From the NCBI GenBank assembly GCA_003140705.1, contig PLKU01000219.1, positions 20,792 through 26,281 of the forward strand: a stretch of 5,490 nucleotides of DNA, written 5' to 3'. A model generated the notes under the pieces. It was not told where the DNA came from. It made no database searches and saw only the letters and a list, made by a program, of their open reading frames with translations. Below are positions 1 to 5,490 of the stretch, piece after piece. Origin of the DNA: Acidobacteriaceae bacterium. GTDB taxonomy: Bacteria > Acidobacteriota > Terriglobia > Terriglobales > Acidobacteriaceae. The position numbers and the translations under genes were made by a program. Position 1 is the stretch's first letter. Each line of letters opens with the position of its first letter.

Positions 1-741
1 CGCATTGTGTTTGCCGTGTTTGTCCGATACCCAAGGATAGGCGTGTCGTGTGGTACTCCGCGCACCACTCGCTGCGGAATCCACAGCACCCGGATGCGCC
101 CGTTGGCATCGGCATGCCGTTCCGTTCTGCCGCCCATCTTCACTTCGAATGCATCTTCGGGCCGCTCAAGCGCCCACGGATTGCCAAGGCGCAGCCATTT
201 GTCTGTCGTCTCCACCTGCCAGCCGTCGCGAATCTGCTGGTCGAAGATTCCATACTCGTAGCGAATACCATACCCGATCGCGGGCACATCGAGCGTGGCT
301 AGCGAATCCATAAAGCACGAAGCCAGCCGACCAAGTCCGCCGTTGCCCAGGCCCGGCTCCTCCTCCTGCTCAATTAGCACGTTCAGATCAAGCCCCCAGC
401 GAACGCATCGCCTGCTCAGTCTCGTTGTAGATGCCCAGGTTGATCAGGTTATTGGCAAGGTGGGGCCCGGTCAGAAACTCTGCTGAGAGATAGCACACCA
501 CGCGCACGTCCTGCGCCCGGTAGTTCTTCACCGTCGAAATCCAGCGCTCAACAAGGCGGTCGCGCACCGTGTGCGCCAGCGCCATGTAAAGATCGTTGAC
601 CGTCGTCCGCTCCAGGGGCCTGCCCTGCACAAAGAAGAGGTTGTCGAGGAAGGAGCGGGCCAGAGCCTGGACGCTCAAATCGGTCTTCTGGTCCTTCACT
701 GAACCACCAATTGAAAAGGTTGCGGCAGGAATTTCAGACAT
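1..741 (-). CDS. glgP: Glycogen/alpha-glucan phosphorylase, N-terminal part, frameshifted as sequenced and cut by the window edge
   Basis: The family releases glucose-1-phosphate from the non-reducing ends of glycogen or maltodextrin, using pyridoxal phosphate in the cytosol. The start ATG at 739-741 follows a GAGGG Shine-Dalgarno (plus 746-750) by 4 bases. Residues 84-99 carry the family signature [16 protein letters not shown]. The first frame then ends in TGA at 388-390 after 117 codons. Removing one G from a five-G run (plus CCCCC, 393-397) restores an open frame to the window edge. That frame reads [12 protein letters not shown], then the phosphorylase loop [12 protein letters not shown], then [31 protein letters not shown] and [10 protein letters not shown], all in family order. 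About 247 of roughly 800-850 residues are visible. The pyridoxal-phosphate lysine region lies outside. The identification is firm. Whether the gene is truly inactive is open: a homopolymer sequencing or assembly error is at least as likely as a real mutation. The GH8 gene lies upstream on the same strand. Confidence 0.93.
393..397 (-). other. Frameshift site in glgP (C5 run on plus, G5 on coding strand)
   Basis: On the coding strand the reading is CTG GGG GCT TGA, giving Leu-Gly-Ala-stop. With four G instead of five it reads CTG GGG CTT GAT CTG AAC, giving Leu-Gly-Leu-Asp-Leu-Asn and continuing into the conserved phosphorylase sequence. No stop follows in that frame down to base 1. I see no spaced Shine-Dalgarno-like stimulator or strong downstream hairpin of the kind that would argue for programmed frameshifting. 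Confidence 0.9.
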
Positions 742-944
742 GGAGCCCTCGACGTCTTGTGCAAGGGCGGAGAATCACCAACGCACAATCAGTCTTACAA
801 CGACAAGTGTGAACCTGCTGTTCAGGGATTGGCATAAAAAACTGTTGAAAGTCGCAGCAAGAGTCACGTATCGGCCAATGCGGCCTGCGAAGGTCAATTC
901 GGGCAAACCTTCCCAAATGGCGCACCCGGCTCTCATATCTCCGG
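742..944. other. Intergenic gap between the GH8 gene and glgP
   Basis: This 203-base stretch separates two genes on the minus strand. It holds the GAGGG ribosome-binding site of glgP at 746-750 and a T6 run on the minus strand (plus A6 at 836-841). I could not find a hairpin followed directly by a T run that would terminate GH8 transcription. No -10/-35 pair is good enough to call as a glgP promoter. The gap is long enough for glgP to have its own promoter. Confidence 0.5.
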
Positions 945-2453
945 CTATTCGATGATCCGGAAATTCCCGCTGCAGTGCATCATGCTCATCAGATACAACA
1001 TGCCGTCGTAATAACGCTGCTCGCCTGACGGAATGGGCGTATTCCAGAGCTCTTCGACGAAGGCCTTCGAGGTGGGGCCTGGAGTTGCCGCAAAGCTCCC
1101 GACTGCCGTAGTCGACAGCATGCCCGGGGAATGCGTGGTCGAAAGCGGCTTCCCCTCGAGAGTGTAGCGATTGACGAACCTGTCGATGCCCTGGCTGTAT
1201 AGAAACTTCTGAATGCGATCGCTCAGCACCGTCTCCCGCTCGTCCTTCCGCCACCAGTCGTAATCAACCGACCAGTTGCTCACGCTGCGCCATGAGTCAG
1301 CAGCGAAGGGCGTCGGCGTACCGTCGCGGCCCACAATCGGGGTTGCATCGAAGTTGCTGCGCTCCGGCGTAAGTCCCGTCTCCGGGCCGGTCACCTTGGT
1401 GAACAAGTCCCGGCTCACATCGGCTGCCTTCGCCCATAAGGCGCGGTCCTCCACCGGGCCCCAGCGCGACCACAACTCGTAGAACGCCGGAAGGTGATAC
1501 GAAGCATCCGTGTTTCCGTCTTCAACATTAGGCACAAAACGAATCATGAAGTGCGCCTCATCCACCATCGGGCCGATCGTTTCCGGTCGTGGTTCGCGAC
1601 TGAATCGGAACGTTGATGCGGGCGCTGTGTTGCCCTTCGCCGCCTCTTCCCTCTCACGAATGGTGTTGTTGGGGCTCGGCCAGGGATGGTCCGGATAAAC
1701 GAACGGCGGATCGTCGGGGTGGATGCGGAATGGGCTCATCTCCGTGATGACAGGGTGATGGCGCATTCCGCTTAAGATCTTGTCCGCTTGAGCCTTGTAG
1801 TTATAAATGCCTTGCCCGTTGCCCCACCGATGCGCCGCAAAATAAAGCGCCATTGTGAAGTACTCTTCCCCATCCGGGGCAGCGCCCGTTGAACGCGCGG
1901 AGCCGTCGGTGGCCATGGACCAGGCGAAGTATCCAACCGAAGGGTTCTTCGGGTCGGTGACCAGCATGTAGGTGTTGGCCCAGTTCCAAAGTGCGTCGAA
2001 CTCGCGTTTCTTATTCAACTGGACAGCGATCATCATCCCGTAGCTCATGCCCTCGGTTCTGGCATCGTTGTTTGCCCAGTCGGTGATATAGGCTAGCGGC
2101 CCATTCTCGTTCGCGCCCGTTTCGAAATAGACCCGCTCCTCCTGTCCATCGCCGTGAAACAGCTGCTGGAATGCTTTTTCGATCTTCGCTTTCGATTCAG
2201 CCGGGGTGTGCCCCTGCTCGGCAAAAAGATCACGGTATTGGTGGGTCTTGAATGCGCCTTGGCCATCGCCGGGCATGCGCCGGATATCGCCAAGCGGAGC
2301 GTTTTCGTGCGGCGTCGGCCGACTCAAGCCAGCCGGCGGCTGCTGCGGCGCAACTGCAGGAGCCTGGGCCGCAAGCGCGCAGGCAAGCGGTGAAAAAATG
2401 CCGACCAAAGCGACATGAACTCGAGAGGGGCTGAACATGATGGAACCTTTCAT
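945..2453 (-). CDS. Exported glycoside hydrolase family 8, Rex-like exo-oligoxylanase
   Basis: GH8 enzymes are inverting (alpha/alpha)6-barrel hydrolases of beta-1,4 glycans. The best match from memory is reducing-end xylose-releasing exo-oligoxylanase (EC 3.2.1.156), which trims xylo-oligosaccharides. Residues 1-30 form a signal peptide: a short basic start, a hydrophobic VALVGIF...ACALA core, and likely cleavage near ALA-AQ or AQA-P. A Pro/Ala-rich linker follows. Residues 132-140 (RTEGMSYGM) contain the presumed general acid E134. Residues 192-202 (APDGEEYFTMA) and 315-326 (TDASYHLPAFYE), with presumed base D316, match Rex closely. The C-terminus has LWNTPIPSGEQRYYDGMLY. At 502 residues it is longer than the roughly 390-residue intracellular Rex of Bacillus, through the signal peptide, linker and a middle insertion. 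The first ATG has only AGGA 13 bases upstream. The second ATG (2436-2438) has AAAGG 7 bases upstream and may be the true start. Alternative substrates within GH8 (xylan, chitosan, lichenan) are not excluded. Confidence 0.9.
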   Translation of the reverse strand: MKGSIMFSPSRVHVALVGIFSPLACALAAQAPAVAPQQPPAGLSRPTPHENAPLGDIRRMPGDGQGAFKTHQYRDLFAEQGHTPAESKAKIEKAFQQLFHGDGQEERVYFETGANENGPLAYITDWANNDARTEGMSYGMMIAVQLNKKREFDALWNWANTYMLVTDPKNPSVGYFAWSMATDGSARSTGAAPDGEEYFTMALYFAAHRWGNGQGIYNYKAQADKILSGMRHHPVITEMSPFRIHPDDPPFVYPDHPWPSPNNTIREREEAAKGNTAPASTFRFSREPRPETIGPMVDEAHFMIRFVPNVEDGNTDASYHLPAFYELWSRWGPVEDRALWAKAADVSRDLFTKVTGPETGLTPERSNFDATPIVGRDGTPTPFAADSWRSVSNWSVDYDWWRKDERETVLSDRIQKFLYSQGIDRFVNRYTLEGKPLSTTHSPGMLSTTAVGSFAATPGPTSKAFVEELWNTPIPSGEQRYYDGMLYLMSMMHCSGNFRIIE

Positions 2454-2602
2454 CGGTGAAGGCTGATCCTAATCAAGCCTTTCACTGTGCGCATAGCGGC
2501 GTTCCCGTAGCGCGCAAACCATGCTAGTCCACCCGTTGCGCAATCGCCAAGAACCGCGTAACTGGGACGCCTGTCTCCCGGCTCGTTGAAAGCAAAACAT
2601 GT
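2454..2602. other. Intergenic gap upstream of the GH8 gene
   Basis: These 149 bases lie between the end of the MDR gene and the start of the GH8 gene, both on the minus strand. They should contain the 5' region of the GH8 gene. The only promoter-like pair is weak: TTGGCG and TAGCAT on the minus strand (plus 2545-2550 and 2521-2526, 18-base spacer), four of six matches each. An 8-base palindrome TTGCGCAA at 2536-2543 falls inside that spacer. I found no convincing terminator for the MDR gene. Confidence 0.4.
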
Positions 2603-3622
2603 CTAGGCAATGGTCAGCACGAGCTTGCCAAAATGGCTTGATTCCTCCATGCGGGTCAGGGCTTCGCGAGCCTGGGACCAGTGGAAGTTCTCCCCGATCG
2701 GACGGAGCTGCGTAAGGACGATGGCCTTGTTCATCTCTTCAAAGTCCTTTCGGCTGCCCACGTAGATTCCTTGAATGCGTGCCTGTTTGTGCAGGATCGA
2801 TGGAATCGGGAACGGGATGTTGGCCGCCAGGTCCGCCGGGCCTGAGAGGATTCCAATTTGGGCGATAGTTCCGCCAATGCGAATCGCTTTGATCGAGGTT
2901 GGCATGGTGGCAATGCCCCCCACCTCCACCACCAGGTCAACGCCTTCGCCCGACGTCTCCTCCAGGGCCCAGCGGTCCCAGTCAGGATTCTCGGTGTAGT
3001 TGAGGCCAGCGTCCAGGCCCAGGCTACTGGCGCGTTGCAACTTGTCGTCGCTCGACGAAATGCCCAGTACGCGCAGCCCATGAAGCCGGGCCAACTGCAA
3101 CGCGAAGATGGCGACGCCGCCCGTTCCCTGGATCAGTATCGTCGCCCCGGGCCTGAGTCGGCCGGCAGCCAGGGCGTTCCATGCGGTCACGGCGGCGCAG
3201 GGCAGCGTGGACGCCTCCTGAAAGCTCAGGTGCTGCGGAATCCGCACCAGGCCGTCCTCATTCAAAACAATGTACTCGGCCAGCACCCCGTCAATGTCCC
3301 CGCCCAACGCGCCCCGCGCCTTGATCGGGGTGAGTTCGCCATCGTGCCAGTTTTGCATGAAGATGCCCATCACACGGTCCCCGGGCTTCCAGGCCGTAAC
3401 CCCTTCGCCGGTGGCTACCACTTCGCCCGCACCGTCCGAGCATGGGATGCGTGGGAACTTCAATTTTGGGTTGTAGAGCCCCTTCACCATCAGCAAATCC
3501 CGATAGTTGAAAGAAATCGCACGCACTTTAACCAAAACTTGACCCGGGTCTGGCGAGGGCGTGGGCCGCTCCACAAACTCCAAAGAATCAATACCAAACG
3601 AAGATATCTGCCAAGCTCGCAT
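2603..3622 (-). CDS. Zinc-independent medium-chain dehydrogenase/reductase (quinone oxidoreductase-like NAD(P)-dependent alcohol dehydrogenase family)
   Basis: This complete 339-residue protein has the usual MDR length and two-domain order. Residues 1-150 form the GroES-like catalytic domain: KVRAISFNYRDLLMVKG at 32-48, SDGAGEVVATG at 62-72 and WKPGDRVMG at 78-86. The Rossmann domain follows, with its nucleotide loop QGTGGVAIFALQLA at 165-178. The zinc-ADH motifs are absent. Asn39 lies about where the catalytic-zinc cysteine would be, SDGAGEV replaces GHExxGxV, and the four-cysteine structural-zinc lobe is missing. The enzyme is therefore expected to transfer hydride without metal, as quinone or enoyl reductases do. 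The real substrate cannot be read from sequence. The ATG at 3620-3622 is preceded by GAGG about 11 bases upstream. The gene is transcribed away from the small gene on the plus strand, and its 3' end lies 149 bases before the GH8 start, so an operon with GH8 is possible but not shown. Confidence 0.9.
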   Translation of the reverse strand: MRAWQISSFGIDSLEFVERPTPSPDPGQVLVKVRAISFNYRDLLMVKGLYNPKLKFPRIPCSDGAGEVVATGEGVTAWKPGDRVMGIFMQNWHDGELTPIKARGALGGDIDGVLAEYIVLNEDGLVRIPQHLSFQEASTLPCAAVTAWNALAAGRLRPGATILIQGTGGVAIFALQLARLHGLRVLGISSSDDKLQRASSLGLDAGLNYTENPDWDRWALEETSGEGVDLVVEVGGIATMPTSIKAIRIGGTIAQIGILSGPADLAANIPFPIPSILHKQARIQGIYVGSRKDFEEMNKAIVLTQLRPIGENFHWSQAREALTRMEESSHFGKLVLTIA

Positions 3623-3666
3623 GCGAAATTCTACCTCTTTCAGACAGAGCGTTCTTTCAACCCAGG

Positions 3667-3695
3667 GTCACACAGCCGCAAAACCCTCGTAGAAT
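3667..3695 (+). promoter_or_regulatory. Putative sigma70-type promoter for the small helical-protein gene
   Basis: GTCACA (3667-3672, four of six against TTGACA) and TAGAAT (3690-3695, five of six against TATAAT) are separated by an ideal 17 bases. Transcription would begin near 3702, leaving a leader of about 40 bases before the ATG at 3743. It lies in the 120-base divergent gap between the MDR gene and the small gene. Assigned by eye only. Confidence 0.35.
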
Positions 3696-3732
3696 AGAAG
3701 ATAGGGCTCGTGGTTCACGAAAGTAAATCCCT

Positions 3733-3738
3733 GGAGGG
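3733..3738 (+). promoter_or_regulatory. Strong Shine-Dalgarno that fixes the start of the small gene
   Basis: GGAGGG ends 4 bases before the ATG at 3743-3745. The longer reading of this frame begins at a GTG at 3710 and would place this Shine-Dalgarno inside the coding region, so the ATG is the better start. Confidence 0.75.
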
Positions 3739-3742
3739 AAAG

Positions 3743-3976
3743 ATGGCAAAAATCCTGGAGCAACCTGAGGTCGATCCCGGCCCTGGAAACGGCTTTGTGA
3801 GCGAAGAGGCCCGGCGGGCGGCGGAACAACTCCGCGCTGTGAAGGAACGCCAGAAGCAGGCGCTCGAGCTGCAGCGTGAGAATATTCTCTCGCAGCGGAC
3901 GTCAAACCCTGCCCGGCGCAGTGCCCTTGAAGCCGCTCTGAACCAGATTGAGAGTCAGATCCAGGCAATGAATTAG
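3743..3976 (+). CDS. Small conserved-looking helical protein of unknown function (77 aa)
   Basis: I do not recognise a named family. The ATG at 3743 is chosen over the in-frame GTG at 3710 because of the strong GGAGGG just upstream. The protein has no signal peptide, membrane segment, cysteine or histidine, and should be cytosolic. Residues 1-19 are Pro/Gly-rich and probably disordered. Residues 20-49 (SEEARRAAEQLRAVKERQKQ onward) and 57-76 are Ala/Glu/Gln/Arg-rich and probably form two helices, joined by a turn around SQRTSNP (50-56). This suggests an antiparallel helical hairpin or short coiled coil. It is the only plus-strand gene here. It is transcribed divergently from the MDR gene and collides with the SDR gene at its 3' end, sharing four bases. 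The good ribosome-binding site and promoter-like sequence support a real gene. Function cannot be stated. Confidence 0.75.
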   Translation: MAKILEQPEVDPGPGNGFVSEEARRAAEQLRAVKERQKQALELQRENILSQRTSNPARRSALEAALNQIESQIQAMN

Positions 3977-4743
3977 GTTTGGCGGTTAAATAGCAGCGAA
4001 TTCGCCTGATCGATCGTGGTCAACACCACCTGCGCGATGTTCACATGCGGTGGACGCCCGGCAGCCCACAGGATCGCATCGGCAACATCTTCCGGCCTCA
4101 GCGGAGTGACACCCTTATATACTTTGGCCGCGCGCTCCGCGTCTCCGCGAAAGCGGACCAGGCTGAAATCGGTTTCCACCATACCCGGTTCAATGCTGGT
4201 CACGCGAACCGGGGTCCCCAGCAAGTCCTGGCGTAGCCCGTCATTGATCGAGTGTTCGGCTGCCTTGCTGCCGCAGTACACCGCGCCATTCGGATAGGGA
4301 AGCGAACCTGCCGTCGAACCCAGGTTGATCACGTGGCCGTGGCCGCGCACCACCATGCCCGGCACCACGGCACGGGTCACATACAGCAGGCCCTTCACGT
4401 TGGTGTCGATCATCTCGTCCCAGTCTTCGATCTTTCCCACGTAGAGCTTTTCCAGGCCGCGGCTCAGGCCGGCATTGTTCACCAGAATGTCAATCGCCTC
4501 CCACGGGGGTGGCAGCGAGTCAATGGCGTTCTGCACCGCACGGTAATCGCGAACATCCATGTCGATGGAGTGAACGGATGCCGCGCCGTGTTCCAGTGCC
4601 GCGGAGGCCACTTCGGCCAGTTTCCCCGCACGCCTGGCTGCCAACAATAGCTTTGCGCCCTGCGCTGCGAATGCAAGAGCTGTGGCCGCGCCAATGCCGC
4701 CGCTGGCTCCGGTAATGAAGACGATCTTTCCTTTGAAGCTCAT
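3973..4743 (-). CDS. YdfG-like short-chain dehydrogenase (NADP-dependent 3-hydroxy acid dehydrogenase type)
   Basis: Complete at 256 residues, the classical SDR length. The nucleotide loop TGASGGIG is at 11-18, and Arg37-Arg38 after the second strand points to NADP(H). NNAG is at 89-92. The catalytic tetrad reads N115, S143 (in NLGSTAGSLPYP), Y156 and K160 (YCGSK). Segments such as DILVNNAGL, MIDTNVKGLLYVTRAVVPGM and SIEPGMVETDFS run closely parallel to E. coli YdfG. That enzyme oxidises L-serine, L-allo-threonine and 3-hydroxy acids and reduces malonic semialdehyde. The substrate here is inferred from that resemblance only. The ATG at 4741-4743 has AGGA 7 bases upstream. The gene lies 60 bases downstream of the beta-hydroxyacid dehydrogenase gene on the same strand. 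Its TAA (3973-3975) overlaps the TAG of the convergent small gene (3974-3976). No terminator is visible at that junction. Confidence 0.92.
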   Translation of the reverse strand: MSFKGKIVFITGASGGIGAATALAFAAQGAKLLLAARRAGKLAEVASAALEHGAASVHSIDMDVRDYRAVQNAIDSLPPPWEAIDILVNNAGLSRGLEKLYVGKIEDWDEMIDTNVKGLLYVTRAVVPGMVVRGHGHVINLGSTAGSLPYPNGAVYCGSKAAEHSINDGLRQDLLGTPVRVTSIEPGMVETDFSLVRFRGDAERAAKVYKGVTPLRPEDVADAILWAAGRPPHVNIAQVVLTTIDQANSLLFNRQT

Positions 4744-4773
4744 GTTTCTATCCTACCCAATGGCATTGTGGAG

Positions 4774-4792
4774 AAAAAGTGCCTGCGCGCAC
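4774..4792 (-). terminator. Weak terminator-like hairpin after the beta-hydroxyacid dehydrogenase gene
   Basis: On the minus strand, GTGC, a six-base loop and GCAC are followed directly by TTTTT (plus A5 at 4774-4778, arms 4779-4782 and 4789-4792). It begins 11 bases after the stop codon. The stem has only four base pairs, so at most it would attenuate read-through into the SDR gene. It may be chance. Confidence 0.25.
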
Positions 4793-4803
4793 ACAGCTTC
4801 GCC

Positions 4804-5490
4804 TCAGCCTTGACCCGCGCCGCGCCGCTGCGCCATGCGGTATTGGCCCACCGCCCAATCCTCATCGCCCAGGCCCGATAGCTCCGCTTCCGCAAAGACT
4901 TCTGCAAGATTCTCGGCAAGGCTCAGGCTCGTGTGGCGGCTGGCTGCGGCTTCGCGTAGCAGGTTCAGGTCTTTGGCTCCCAGCTTGATTGTGGCGCCGG
5001 GCTGTCCCGGGGGTTGGAGCATCACCTTCCCGTATGCCGCATAAAACGGCGATTGAAACAGTGCGCTGTTCACCGTCTCAAGAAACGCCGCGGGATCGAT
5101 GCCCTGGCCCTCGGCGTACACAAAGGCCTCGCTGAGGGAGTGGATCATGGCGCTGATCAGGAAATTACCCCCGAGTTTGAGCGCATGGGCCTCGCTTGGT
5201 TCGCGGCCAATCACAGATATCCCCCGCGACAGCGGTTCCAGCAGCGGTCGCGCCTTGGCGACAGCGTCATCCGCACCGGCAGCAACAATCCAAAGCCGGC
5301 CCTCCTCGGCAATGTTCGGACGCCCAAAGACCGGTGCCGCCACAAACAGCTGGTTGCGGCGGGCATGCTCCGCCGTCAGTCGATCACAGAGCGCCACGCT
5401 GATGGTCGAAAGCGAAATATGCAGCGCACCGGGCCCGACCGCATCCAGCACTCCCCCTGCGCCAAACAGCACTTCTTCATGCGCCGCATC
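4804..5490 (-). CDS. NAD(P)-dependent beta-hydroxyacid dehydrogenase (3-hydroxyisobutyrate dehydrogenase superfamily), C-terminal part
   Basis: The gene enters from the right edge: 228 residues are visible, starting DAAHEEVLFGAGG, and about 60 N-terminal residues including the GxGxxG NAD loop lie outside. The GTG at 5470-5472 is an internal Val in conserved sequence, not a start. Visible landmarks in order are: the substrate-binding SLSTIS (26-31 of the visible part); VAAPVFGRP; an ALKLGGN helix whose Lys (visible 105) matches the family's catalytic lysine; and LGAKDLNLL near the C-terminus, which includes the KDL cofactor/substrate motif. The TGA stop is at 4804-4806. Family members oxidise 3-hydroxyisobutyrate or reduce tartronate, glyoxylic or succinic semialdehyde. 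Which of these applies cannot be told. The gene precedes the YdfG-like SDR by 60 bases on the same strand. Confidence 0.88.
   Translation of the reverse strand, partial: DAAHEEVLFGAGGVLDAVGPGALHISLSTISVALCDRLTAEHARRNQLFVAAPVFGRPNIAEEGRLWIVAAGADDAVAKARPLLEPLSRGISVIGREPSEAHALKLGGNFLISAMIHSLSEAFVYAEGQGIDPAAFLETVNSALFQSPFYAAYGKVMLQPPGQPGATIKLGAKDLNLLREAAASRHTSLSLAENLAEVFAEAELSGLGDEDWAVGQYRMAQRRGAGQG

Noticed and set aside
388..397. Programmed ribosomal frameshifting in glgP
   Set aside because: I see no stimulatory Shine-Dalgarno or strong stem-loop at suitable spacing, and I know of no such mechanism in phosphorylases; an indel is the simpler reading.
889..912. Inverted repeat GAAGGT / ACCTTC with a 12-base loop shortly after the GH8 stop
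   Set aside because: The six-pair stem with a wide loop has no following T run on the minus strand, so it is not a credible terminator and is expected by chance.
775..1254. A 159-codon minus-strand frame overlapping the GH8 3' end and the gap before glgP
   Set aside because: Most of it overlaps conserved GH8 sequence in another frame, and the translation shows no domain; it is a shadow.
945..2453. GH8 protein as a BcsZ-type cellulase of a cellulose synthesis locus
   Set aside because: There are no bcs genes nearby, and the motifs TEGMSYGM, PDGEEYF and DASYHLP fit the Rex branch better than BcsZ.
2521..2550. Possible GH8 promoter (TTGGCG, 18 bases, TAGCAT on minus) with the palindrome TTGCGCAA in its spacer
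   Set aside because: Both boxes match only four of six bases and the palindrome is short; not enough to call a promoter or operator.
2858..3697. A 279-codon open frame on the plus strand opposite the MDR gene
   Set aside because: It is antisense to a well conserved MDR protein, has no recognisable domain, is rich in Arg/Gln/His as expected of a GC-rich shadow frame, and lacks a good ribosome-binding site.

Overview
The window looks like ordinary chromosomal DNA of a GC-rich free-living bacterium (about 60% G+C by eye). The proteins read like Acidobacteriota homologues, in particular the small helical protein and the secreted GH8 enzyme. That placement is an inference from protein character; there is no rRNA or other marker here to fix it. 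I see no mobile element, CRISPR array, tRNA or rRNA gene, phage gene or toxin-antitoxin pair.

Layout. All genes lie on the minus strand except one small one. 1-741 holds the 5' part of a glycogen phosphorylase gene. It runs off the left edge and is broken, as sequenced, by one extra base in a run of five C at 393-397. 945-2453 is a complete exported glycoside hydrolase of family 8, closest in motifs to reducing-end xylose-releasing exo-oligoxylanase (Rex). 2603-3622 is a zinc-free medium-chain dehydrogenase/reductase (quinone-oxidoreductase-like). 3743-3976, on the plus strand, is a 77-residue predicted helical hairpin of unknown function. 3973-4743 is a YdfG-like short-chain dehydrogenase whose stop codon overlaps that of the small gene, tail to tail. 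4804 to beyond 5490 is the C-terminal three quarters of a beta-hydroxyacid dehydrogenase (3-hydroxyisobutyrate dehydrogenase superfamily) whose NAD-binding N-terminus lies outside the window. The gaps are short (203, 149, 120 and 60 bases), and no stretch over 300 bases lacks a gene.

How the genes may work together. The left half deals with carbohydrate: an exported oligosaccharide hydrolase, with a cytosolic glucan phosphorylase downstream of it. The right half has three NAD(P)-dependent oxidoreductases from three unrelated folds or families. The YdfG-like enzyme and the beta-hydroxyacid dehydrogenase belong to families with overlapping substrates (3-hydroxy acids and semialdehydes) and lie in series on one strand, 60 bases apart. 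I found no clear evidence of a new biological system. The points most worth checking are the frameshift in the phosphorylase gene and the divergence of the GH8 enzyme from classical Rex.
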